Shown here piece after piece: positions 43,564 through 50,548 of a stretch of 64,000 nucleotides of DNA. Position 1 is the stretch's first letter. The number at the start of each line of letters is the position of its first letter. This DNA is from Prevotellaceae bacterium UBA4301. Lineage in GTDB: Bacteria; Bacteroidota; Bacteroidia; Bacteroidales; Bacteroidaceae. The stretch is from the NCBI GenBank assembly GCA_002395775.1, contig DGUV01000067.1, forward strand, positions 1 through 64,000. The letters are read 5' to 3'. Under the pieces are notes generated by a model. That model saw nothing but the letters and a program-made list of their open reading frames with translations, had not been told where the DNA came from and searched no databases. The position numbers and the translations under genes are program-made.

Positions 43564-43694
43564 CCTCCCTGTTTCCACAAATACGTCTTCCTGTTCCTTC
43601 TTCCCATTCTCTCCGTTCCCTTTGACGGGTCTCCTTATATCTTACGACCAATCTCCTTAGACTTTCCTGGATAACTCCTTATTCCCATTACGAA
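43564..43694. other. spacer between the AraC gene and the palindrome array
   Basis: Pyrimidine-rich sequence with no open frame, RNA gene or clear terminator. Confidence 0.5.
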
Positions 43695-43753
43695 AAGACT
43701 TAGGTATTATATTTATAAGACGTACATCTTTCGCCTGTAAGACTTAAGTCTTA
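43695..43753. repeat. 22-bp palindrome array, left of the element
   Basis: Three units at 43695, 43717 and 43739 based on AAGACTTAAGTCTT, exactly 22 bp apart with 7-bp spacers. The two outer units are degenerate; the third is intact and holds the attachment core. Confidence 0.8.
43727..43752. repeat. left attachment site (26-bp direct repeat)
   Basis: A 26-bp sequence identical to 50300-50325, in the same orientation; the flanking bases on both sides differ. It spans one 7-bp spacer (CGCCTGT) and one full AAGACTTAAGTCTT palindrome. The integrase gene ends up next to the other copy. Confidence 0.8.
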
Positions 43754-44169
43754 TTGGATGCTTTGTAAGTACTTGATTTTCAGTAATTAACTAAGGCTTG
43801 TTTTTCTCGTTATTTTTTGCGGTTCTTTTTTTTGTTTGTGCTGCAAAGATAGTATGAAAGTCCCGTATATCCAAATTCCAGAGGGGAAAAAGTGAAAAAG
43901 TTAGAAAAGGGTAATCCCTTTGCGTGTCGGTTTAAAAGGTACGCATACATACGAAAAAGGGAAACGAAAAAACATTTCCGTTCCCCCAAGTGAAATAATA
44001 ATTATAAACAATCTAATCCATATATAAATATATGTTCGTGGGCTGAAAAGTCACCACTTACACGAATATATTTACGTTCTCTCCTTGCCTATTTCCTGCC
44101 ATTCTTAGGGCGTTTTGTTTGCCCTGCGCCTTGGGCTTGCCTTGATGGCTTGGAGGGGCTTATATTGCC
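43754..44169. other. left-end noncoding region of the element
   Basis: About 416 bp without a credible gene. It contains an imperfect inverted repeat (44025-44040 with 44061-44074: TAAATATATGTTCGTG and CACGAATATATTTA) downstream of the capsid gene. This may be a terminator or, by position next to the terminase/capsid genes, a packaging or control site. Confidence 0.5.
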
Positions 44170-45099
44170 TTATCCGTTGCCCTCTGTGGCTTCTTCTTGG
44201 AATCTTCCTAATTGTATTAAATCGGGTGCAAGATAGGCAAAGTTAGCATAAAAGTCAATGCTTATAACTACCTTACCATTTACCAACTGCGTGACGTTGT
44301 CCACTGTGATACTAACGGGACCCCAAAGGCCTAACACGGCCAATTTCAATGGCATATAGGCTATAAAGGGGCTTTCCATTCTGTTCTCGCAAATGGCTCG
44401 CGTGTTCAAGAATTCGCCACCTCTTAAGAGGTCATAGTTAAGCGTGTTTAAATGTTTCTTTGCCCTTGGGCTTATTACCCATACATTATCAGTCTTATTG
44501 TCGTCCCCTGTGCACTGCATACCAATGAGGTCTTCCACGCTTGCAAGTGTTTGGGGGGTAACGTCTGCAAAAATACCTTTGGGGGTGTCGGTGTCACCAC
44601 TGAAGGAAGATAACATACTTTCCACGACTTTGGAATACATAGCCCTAACTATTGCGTCGGTCAGTTGCTGTTCTATTTCGTTATTTCCCATTATCACCTC
44701 ACGACTGATGGAAATGGACGTTGTTAGCCTCTTGGGGCTTAGTCTCTCCGCGTTTGGGGGCGTTTGCTGCCCTTGCGCTGCCTTTCCCACTTCTTTCCAT
44801 TCCACGCCGTCCGCGTCAATGTAGGGGGCGGATAAATCAAACTTCAAATTGTCGTAAGTGGTTATACCGCTAAGGAAAGAATCTTCTTTGGGTGTCGTAT
44901 ATTTGTCAGTTACCTTTGCCGTGGTTGTTCCGACATTAAAGCCCCCTATCAAATTGCGCATTTCAACGTTAAAAGCACCTTGCGTGCTTATGTTCGGGTA
45001 CTGCGCCCTCACCTCCCTATTATACCTTATTTGGTCGTTGGTTAAGGTTTCCTTTCGTGCCATTCTCCTGATGGCGTCAAAAATAAAGTTGTTTATCAT
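44170..45099 (-). CDS. HK97-fold phage major capsid protein
   Basis: A 309-residue protein with the layout of HK97-type capsids: an N-terminal helical stretch, then beta-rich sequence ending in the typical segment SPKRLTTSISISREVIMGNN followed by a long helix (EIEQQLTDAIVRAMYSKVVE) and a loop ending in TPKGIF, then VWVISPRAKKHLNTLNYD and the P-domain strands ending in NGKVVISIDFYANFAYLAPD. It lacks the long N-terminal delta scaffold and any linked protease, so it may be a short form or a self-assembling one. It is the last gene of a leftward group, 20 bp after the small terminase. Encapsulin is an alternative for the fold but the terminase neighbour argues for a capsid. Confidence 0.7.
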   Translation of the reverse strand: MINNFIFDAIRRMARKETLTNDQIRYNREVRAQYPNISTQGAFNVEMRNLIGGFNVGTTTAKVTDKYTTPKEDSFLSGITTYDNLKFDLSAPYIDADGVEWKEVGKAAQGQQTPPNAERLSPKRLTTSISISREVIMGNNEIEQQLTDAIVRAMYSKVVESMLSSFSGDTDTPKGIFADVTPQTLASVEDLIGMQCTGDDNKTDNVWVISPRAKKHLNTLNYDLLRGGEFLNTRAICENRMESPFIAYMPLKLAVLGLWGPVSITVDNVTQLVNGKVVISIDFYANFAYLAPDLIQLGRFQEEATEGNG

Positions 45100-45119
45100 T
45101 CTTATATTATGTTATTTTG

Positions 45120-45479
45120 TTATTTTTCATCTAAGCAAGCCAACCAATCGTCTTCTTCTTGCTCTACCTCTGGGGCTTTTATCCCCAGTTCGTCAAGTGC
45201 TTTGTAAATCATCTTTGAGGCACTTTCTAATGCTTTGAAAAGAGGGTGTAAACCTATTGTCTTACCTCCGTTAAACGTTGCCTCAAGTCCTTTGGCTTGT
45301 ATGCTTGCCTGGGCTTGTTCTGCCGTGGTTATCCACGTTGCCAAGTTGCGGAGTTTTAGCGTTGTGATAACATCTAAGTTCCCTCCGTTGTCTTTGATGT
45401 ACTTCGCAATCTTCTTTATCTGTTTTTGTGTGTTGGGTGGGTGTTGTTTCACCCACTCACCTAATACTATTTTATCCAC
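45120..45479 (-). CDS. P27-type phage terminase small subunit
   Basis: A 119-residue protein with a helical N-terminus (QKQIKKIAKYIKDNGGNLDV), the LRNLATWITTAEQAQASIQAKG helix, then GKTIGLHPLFKALESASKMI and ALDELGIKAP, which is the order and spacing of the P27 small-terminase family (L-A-x-Y ... K-x-N-P ... LG-[IL]-x-P). Small terminase selects the DNA to be packaged. The large terminase is missing from the element, so it would have to use one from another phage. It is 20 bp upstream of the capsid gene. Moderate confidence: the motif is short and without an alignment. Confidence 0.6.
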   Translation of the reverse strand: MDKIVLGEWVKQHPPNTQKQIKKIAKYIKDNGGNLDVITTLKLRNLATWITTAEQAQASIQAKGLEATFNGGKTIGLHPLFKALESASKMIYKALDELGIKAPEVEQEEDDWLACLDEK

Positions 45480-45600
45480 TTTATTACGTTTTTACTTCTT
45501 TAGTCTTTGTCCTACCCCCTCAATAGGTTGCCTTTTGCGTGAGGAAGAGGGGCGCGTGGTGTATTCATTGGTTTTTCAACCTTACCCCACGGGGGGAGGC

Positions 45601-45831
45601 TTAAAAGTACATTACCCCGTCTTCCCTTACCTCTTTGGCTTGCCTCTTTTCCACCTCGCCACTTGGCTTTAGTGTCTTGATTACCTTTTCCGCTTGCTCT
45701 TGCGTGAACCACTCCACGCTATTTAATTGGTCATAGAGTTCTCTTTTGAGTTGGCGTATCTCTTTGGTAATTGCAAGGTAGCAAAGAATTATTAGTGCCC
45801 CTTGGGCGATGTTCATAAGTTCGTTTATCAT
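45601..45831 (-). CDS. small membrane-anchored coiled-coil protein
   Basis: A 76-residue protein from ATG 45831. Residues about 5-21 are a hydrophobic helix (MNIAQGALIILCYLAITKEI), followed by a charged helix (RQLKRELYDQL) and a Lys/Glu-rich tail. There is no recognised family. Its position, between the small terminase and the replication genes, is that of small accessory phage genes. A frame starting 17 codons earlier exists but lacks an advantage. Confidence 0.45.
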   Translation of the reverse strand: MINELMNIAQGALIILCYLAITKEIRQLKRELYDQLNSVEWFTQEQAEKVIKTLKPSGEVEKRQAKEVREDGVMYF

Positions 45832-45927
45832 TTCCTTTCCGTTTTTATTATGTTTATTATCACTACAATGTACATACAACATATAAAGATGTCAAAGGCA
45901 GTGTTAACTTCCATATCCATTTCGTGT

Positions 45928-46179
45928 TTACTCTGTTTCATTTTCCCAAATGTCCCACGTCTCATTGTCTTCTTTCACGTCCATTTCTCCCACGTCCACG
46001 CCACTTTCTACGATTAAAGAAAATTGGTTTAGGGCTGTAAAGTTGTGTGTCTCGCTGTGGGGTGTTACATATACTCCTTTTATCATATCTACGCTGCGAT
46101 TGAGTATGTCATACTTCTTTGAGGGTGCCGATATAGCAATAAACTTTTCGGACGTTGGTACGTTCTTATTTCGTTCCAC
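45928..46179 (-). CDS. small acidic protein overlapping the replication gene
   Basis: An 83-residue frame that begins with GTG at 46177-46179, inside the last 90 nt of the frame ending at 46089, in a different phase. Composition is that of a normal soluble protein (APSKKYDILNRSVDMIKGVY), with an acidic tail. The upstream frame is closed by TGA at 46210-46212, so either this is a separate GTG-started gene or the replication frame shifts by -1 between 46209 and 46089. No slippery heptamer of the A-AAA-AAC type was seen. Family unknown. Confidence 0.45.
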   Translation of the reverse strand: MERNKNVPTSEKFIAISAPSKKYDILNRSVDMIKGVYVTPHSETHNFTALNQFSLIVESGVDVGEMDVKEDNETWDIWENETE

Positions 46180-47099
46180 GTTGTTGTGAAGTTGCCCACG
46201 TTGATACGTTCACTTTCTACTCTTTCCTTGGCCATTAATAGCCTTACGGCAATCTTAGTTTCTTTTTCCATTTTCATTTGTTTGGTAATAGTATCTTTTA
46301 TCTTGATTTTCGTTTGTCTTGCCCTCTTGGGTTTCCATCCCTCACCCTTGGGGTTGATGTTGTTCATCCTACAAAAGTTATAGAGCGTGTTGATGTGTAC
46401 CTTAACACCCATTTCTTCAAGTTCCGAGAGATTCACTTTCACGCTTTTCGTGACATCATACACTTCACCTATTCTTTGCATATTGATTTCGCCCCTTGCT
46501 TTTCCGACCATTGCCTTAGTACTTATGCCATTGGCGCGGCAATACTCTTTGTTTATCTTGTATTTCGGGACTTTGACGTTGATGGTGTACTTTGCCCCTA
46601 ATGCGCTTTCCGCTATCTTTACAAGGGTCTTTGCGTCTAACACGTTGTCGCTGTTCTCATACAAGTACATCCTGTCTAATACTTCATTGTAAATAAGTTC
46701 CTCCTTGGTGGCTGATGGCTTTATCTGCGCGCGTATCTTAGCACGACAGAAAAGGGAATGCCTACGGCCTTGTCCATCCTTTATTCTTGTGTTATATACA
46801 CCTTTCAATTCCGCGTATTCCGTGCATTCGGTGACTGCATAAGGTTGACCCTTGAAATCCAAATTCTTGGCCGTTATCGGTTCATATATGCGTGCATACT
46901 TATTTATGAAATCAATTGGTTTTAAGTTACTTAAGTCGGCATAGAATGTAGAATCTTCTACATTAACACCATTTCCTCCGCTTGTATGCGCTTGGTTATG
47001 GACTTGTGGCTTGGTGGCTTCTTGTGCCTCTGCTTCTGCTTGGGCTTGGGTTATGTGTCTCCGTACTTGGTCTAAGGTTATGATGCCCTTTCTACTTCT
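46089..47099 (-). pseudogene. C-terminal half of the replication gene, after an in-frame stop
   Basis: The frame of the primase-like gene stays open for 336 codons past its TAA at 47100-47102. No Met codon lies in the first 79 codons; the earliest near-cognate start is TTG at 46862. The protein part has an Ala/Gln/Glu-rich linker (TQAQAEAEAQEATK), then ADLSNLKPIDFINKYARIYE, a Lys-rich helical domain (TINVKVPKYKINKEYCRANG) and DNA-binding-like repeats. This looks like one replication protein split by a stop: a nonsense mutation, read-through, or a second cistron with an unusual start. The last about 30 residues, overlapping the next gene in another phase, are of doubtful composition. Confidence 0.55.
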
Positions 47100-47675
47100 T
47101 TACTTGCTGACGCATACGACATACCTCTCTCCGAAATAATGCCCATCGTCCCACGCCCGTAGGTTGGCGTTGCCTCCGAACTGCTGTGTTATTCCCCTTC
47201 CGCAATTGTCCATTGCTTTGGATGGGTCTAAAAGGTTTTGGGGTAGTCCTTGGCTTATTCTGTCGTAAAGGCTTTGATATAGTTCTTTGTCTGTTATGAA
47301 AGAATCAAACACATAAATAAGCCGAAAACGTGCGTGTACTTCTCCCTTGCCGTCCTCTTTGAGGTTTGTCGGTGTCTTGTAAATGATGGTGGGTTTGTAC
47401 TTGCAAGCCTCCCAAAAGCGTGGGAGTTTCACGTCTGCCCTAACGTTGTCAAGGTCAAAGGTTAATAGTTGCGTGCCTATCCAGTTCCTTTCTGTCTTTT
47501 CCCTTACCCCAAAGTGTTTTTTGTTATAAACGGCAGTGTAGTTGTGGCCTTGGGTCAAGAACTGATAAAAGTCCTCTCCCGTTGTTTCCACTTGCTCGTA
47601 CTGCATACGCCCCCACTCCTCATTAGTGGGTTTGTTGTTGTGTTTTGTTGTACTTATGCTTGCATATATGTGCAT
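47100..47675 (-). CDS. AEP-primase-like replication protein, N-terminal half
   Basis: A 191-residue protein from ATG 47675; a longer frame upstream is of poor composition. LLTFDLDNV has the hhhDhD signature of archaeo-eukaryotic-type primases, VHARFRLIYVFD fits the second core strand, and RGITQQFGGNANLRAWDDG follows in the place seen in phage and plasmid primases. It ends at TAA (47100-47102), after which the same frame continues without a start codon. It probably initiates or primes replication of the element, with the repeats at 47988-48236 upstream as candidate origin. The stop makes it uncertain whether the protein is whole. Confidence 0.55.
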   Translation of the reverse strand: MHIYASISTTKHNNKPTNEEWGRMQYEQVETTGEDFYQFLTQGHNYTAVYNKKHFGVREKTERNWIGTQLLTFDLDNVRADVKLPRFWEACKYKPTIIYKTPTNLKEDGKGEVHARFRLIYVFDSFITDKELYQSLYDRISQGLPQNLLDPSKAMDNCGRGITQQFGGNANLRAWDDGHYFGERYVVCVSK

Positions 47676-47832
47676 TTGTATTAAATCGTTTATAAATATA
47701 ATTTTAACTCTCTTGTTGAGGGCGTGGGGGGCTGTGGTTAGCCCCCTCCCTCCGAATAAACACGCGAATGAAAAACTGAAAGTGTTGAATGTCAATATTT
47801 TAGATGTGTCCGTGCGCGTTTACTCTCTATGT

Positions 47833-47979
47833 TCATATAATGATGATGTGCTCCCTCCACCACTTCCGATTTACCTCTATCCGCTGCGCTCGCTGTTCCG
47901 CTGTTTCTCGTTGGTAGCGTGCTTTTTGTCCACGGCTTATCTTCTCTTTGTGTGCTTGGCTTAGGTGTCTTTCTGTCAT
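47833..47979 (-). CDS. small basic NUMOD-like DNA-binding protein
   Basis: A 48-residue protein from ATG 47979, rich in Arg and Lys. LSQAHKEKISRGQKARY resembles the NUMOD3 motif that helps homing endonucleases bind DNA; no nuclease motif follows. The upstream part of the frame is not used. Position between the integrase and replication genes suits a regulator. Confidence 0.45.
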   Translation of the reverse strand: MTERHLSQAHKEKISRGQKARYQRETAEQRAQRIEVNRKWWREHIIII

Positions 47980-47987
47980 TACTAAGT

Positions 47988-48236
47988 TAGTTACTAAAAA
48001 TAAATAGTAAGTAGTTACTAAAAAGTCACTACGAAAGTAACTTTTTTTTACTTTTTTAACTTTGTTTGGAGTCGTTTCCCTTGAAATTCCAACAAAGCAA
48101 AAATACAAAAAAAATATGAGAAAACCAAATTTGGGATAGGTGAAAGTGTAAAGAAATTTCTATTATGTACTCACTTACTTACTCACTCACTTACTTACTC
48201 ACTTACTCACCTATGTACTTACTTAAGTACTCACTT
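47988..48236. repeat. candidate iteron/origin region of the element
   Basis: Two 13-bp copies of TAGTTACTAAAAA (47988-48000 and 48012-48024, 24 bp apart) are followed by AT-rich sequence and a 70-bp tract of ACTT/ACTC tetramers (48167-48236). It lies upstream of the replication gene. The remainder to 48456 has no open frame of note. Confidence 0.5.
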
Positions 48237-48456
48237 AATAAGAACTACTTAAATAGGTACTCACTTTCTTCGTTACTTCTGTGTACGCTGTGCATAGCGT
48301 GGCACTCCTACACCCGTGCCACTTTCTCACTACTTTAAGGTACTAACTAAAAAGGATAAGGATAATATAAGTTATAAATGTTATTTTTTACATTTACAAG
48401 TATATAAAGGGGAAAAAGAAAGAAAAGAATATACTCGCTTTTGTAAAAAAGAGGTG

Positions 48457-48597
48457 TCAACCACCTCTTTTCCTTTTCTTCCAATACTTCCAAATATCCC
48501 GAAAAATGTAATAGACGCAAGCCAAAATTGTAGCAACTAAAAAACCATAGCACATAATGACGCCCATTTGACTAAATTCCCAAAGTGCCTCTTTCAT
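48457..48597 (-). CDS. small single-helix membrane protein
   Basis: A 46-residue protein from ATG 48597. GVIMCYGFLVATILACVYYI is a membrane helix, followed by a very basic tail (WKYWKKRKRGG) that would face the cytoplasm. It lies 50 bp after the integrase gene in the same direction. Function unknown. Confidence 0.45.
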   Translation of the reverse strand: MKEALWEFSQMGVIMCYGFLVATILACVYYIFRDIWKYWKKRKRGG

Positions 48598-48647
48598 ATC
48601 TTTCTTTTTTTGCAAATATACAAATAAATATTGAGAAAAACAAATAA

Positions 48648-50198
48648 TCAAACATCAGCCATTACACGCCTAAAGGCTTTGTAGTCTTCTTTGGCGTAAT
48701 TGTTGAAAAGATTCTTTAGTTTCTCCACATCATACCCTTTTTCTAGTAACTTGCTTTCATACTTCGCTATCAATCTAAAAAGGTCTTCGCTTGTGTGTGT
48801 TTCCGCATATTCAGCGTATGGCCTCCCCATCCACGAAAGAACCTCTTTATACTCTCTTATTCTATCTTGCTCCGCTTGCTTCCTCCCTATCCTTATTATT
48901 TCCTCCACGTTGGCGAATTCTTGGGGCTGTTCTTGCTCACTCTGTTGGTGCATTGACCTTAGCAAGTTAGACGTTACCATCTGTGCAGTAAAGTGGCCAT
49001 AGTTAGTTTCAATGCAGGTCGTTGTGGTATGGCCAGTCATAAACTTTAGGTCGCTAACACTTACACCCTCTTTGATTTTAAGTGTTGTAAAGGTGTGGCG
49101 TGCGCAATACATTGAAATTATTTCATACAATGGCCGCGTTAGGACGTTGCCCTTTTGGTCGGTGTAAGTTACCGACCTATCTATGTTTGCACGCTTGGCA
49201 AGTTTACGGATGTATGAGTTTATCGTATCGGCAAGGTACTCAATATTCCAATACTTGAAGCCTTGCCGATACTTCTCTTGCAGTTCACGGACACTTTCCG
49301 TTAATGGCGTGTGGGCTGTGACATTCTTCTTGCGTGTGTTGTACACGGCAAACCCGTTAACTTCCTCATACTCTTTATTGAAGATGATATGCACGTCTTC
49401 GGGTCTGCAACCCACTTCGCAAAGCATTGTGAAAATGTCGCGTGCTTCCTCCTCCTTTTCATTCTCGCAATGTACACTTGCAAAGGCTATCACTTCGTCT
49501 TGGGTCAAGGGCTGACGCTTGCGGTCGTTCTGGTTCTTCTTTACCTCGTCTTCCTGTACAAACTTTACTTCTTGAATAGGTGTACGCGCGAATTGTGTAC
49601 AATACTCGTTAATCACAAGTTTTATGGCCTTGCAAGCTTTGTTAATGGCACTTGGGGAACTTCCCTTTTCGCGAAGATGGTTGCGAAATTGGTCAAGTCC
49701 CTTGGTTGATAACATACCTTGCCTGTCTTGGTTGGTGGAGACCAACCAATTTGCAAAGCGAGTCACCGCACTTTTGTAGTTCTTCTTGTTTGCTTCGCTA
49801 ATGCGTCGTTCGCAATACTTCTCAAAGCCCTTAGTTAACAAGGTCGTTGCCTTGGGATTGCGTCCTTTGATAAGGTTCTCGTTATTCATTACATCTTTGT
49901 TTAATACTTCTTTCAGCGTTGATAATACTTCACTTGCTGTTGGGGTTACGCCCTCTTGTGCAAAAATACAATTTAAATTTGCGAAACACAAATTCAGTTT
50001 GTTAATAAGTGTAAAAATGTCGGTTGCGTTCTCTGCCGTTGCGGTTGGCTGTTGGCGTTTGCTGTCCCACTCCCACGGACACACTTTTACGTTTGTCGCC
50101 ACTTTATATTGTTTCCCGTCAGTCCATTTGAGGATGGCGTACAATGGCGTTGCACTCTTTTTGTTGGGTTCTCGCAGATTGAAATGAAGGCTTCGCAT
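48648..50198 (-). CDS. tyrosine-type site-specific recombinase (integrase)
   Basis: A 516-residue integrase from ATG 50198. It has an N-terminal arm-binding domain (ILKWTDGKQYKVATNVKVCP), a SAM-like core-binding domain (about 140-240), and the catalytic domain with the expected residues: Arg in CEVGCRPEDV, H-x-x-R-like CARHTFTTLKIKEG, His in MTGHTTTTC, and the nucleophile Tyr in IETNYGHF. It belongs to the family of Bacteroidetes mobile elements. The gene starts 100 bp from the right attachment site, as expected for an integrase that acts on adjacent DNA. The longer frame from 50279 includes the promoter region. Confidence 0.92.
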   Translation of the reverse strand: MRSLHFNLREPNKKSATPLYAILKWTDGKQYKVATNVKVCPWEWDSKRQQPTATAENATDIFTLINKLNLCFANLNCIFAQEGVTPTASEVLSTLKEVLNKDVMNNENLIKGRNPKATTLLTKGFEKYCERRISEANKKNYKSAVTRFANWLVSTNQDRQGMLSTKGLDQFRNHLREKGSSPSAINKACKAIKLVINEYCTQFARTPIQEVKFVQEDEVKKNQNDRKRQPLTQDEVIAFASVHCENEKEEEARDIFTMLCEVGCRPEDVHIIFNKEYEEVNGFAVYNTRKKNVTAHTPLTESVRELQEKYRQGFKYWNIEYLADTINSYIRKLAKRANIDRSVTYTDQKGNVLTRPLYEIISMYCARHTFTTLKIKEGVSVSDLKFMTGHTTTTCIETNYGHFTAQMVTSNLLRSMHQQSEQEQPQEFANVEEIIRIGRKQAEQDRIREYKEVLSWMGRPYAEYAETHTSEDLFRLIAKYESKLLEKGYDVEKLKNLFNNYAKEDYKAFRRVMADV

Positions 50199-50289
50199 AG
50201 TGTTCTTTTTTGTGGTTCTTTTTTTCTCGTTAATTAACTCTCTTTCTTTTGTAACTAACTGAAAACCAACTAAGAACAAAAAACTATGT

Positions 50290-50392
50290 AAGACTTAAGT
50301 CTTTCGCCTGTAAGACTTAAGTCTTTCGTTGTTAAGACTTAAGTCTTTATTCAACAAGACCTAAGTCTTTCATGAGATAGACTTAAGTGTTT
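50290..50392. repeat. 22-bp palindrome array, right of the element
   Basis: Five units start at 50290, 50312, 50334, 50356 and 50378, each a 14-bp AAGACTTAAGTCTT palindrome (the last two imperfect) plus a T and a 7-bp spacer. The first unit lies inside the element; the others continue the host array. Confidence 0.85.
50300..50325. repeat. right attachment site (26-bp direct repeat)
   Basis: Identical to 43727-43752 and in the same orientation; the match ends with different bases on both sides. Confidence 0.8.
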
Positions 50393-50548
50393 TGATAAAG
50401 TTCCGTTGGAAACCTTCGAAGGAAATGGAAAGGCGCATCCAGCACACATGCTTGGAACTAATTCCTTGCGCTCCGAAACATCTTTTTATTCGTGCCTTGA
50501 TGCCCCCGGAATATGTAAAGCGGCAAAGCCGAACGATGTCGTTTCGCT

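Larger units (their letters stand above)
43727..50325. mobile_element. 6.6-kb integrated element, candidate phage satellite
   Basis: Bounded by a perfect 26-bp direct repeat. All its genes face left. From right to left: tyrosine recombinase, small membrane protein, small basic protein, primase-like replication gene (interrupted), small proteins, P27-like small terminase and HK97-like major capsid. There is no portal, large terminase, protease, tail or relaxase gene. Base composition is clearly more AT rich than the flanks, and intergenic DNA holds repeats like those at replication origins. A satellite that supplies a capsid and packaging specificity but relies on a helper phage for the rest fits best; a cut-down prophage is the main alternative. 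Confidence 0.75.

Noticed and set aside
44170..45099. Encapsulin nanocompartment
   Set aside because: Same fold class, but there is no cargo-enzyme neighbour and a small terminase lies directly upstream.
45512..45712. 66-codon minus-strand frame
   Set aside because: Overlaps the better 76-residue frame and has Arg/Gly/Pro-rich composition typical of a wrong frame.
46089..47675. Stop-codon reassignment (TAA as sense)
   Set aside because: Neighbouring element genes, including the capsid and small terminase, end with TAA, so a general reassignment is not supported.
43727..50325. Conjugative or mobilisable transposon
   Set aside because: No relaxase, coupling protein or Tra genes were found; capsid and terminase genes point to a phage-type element.
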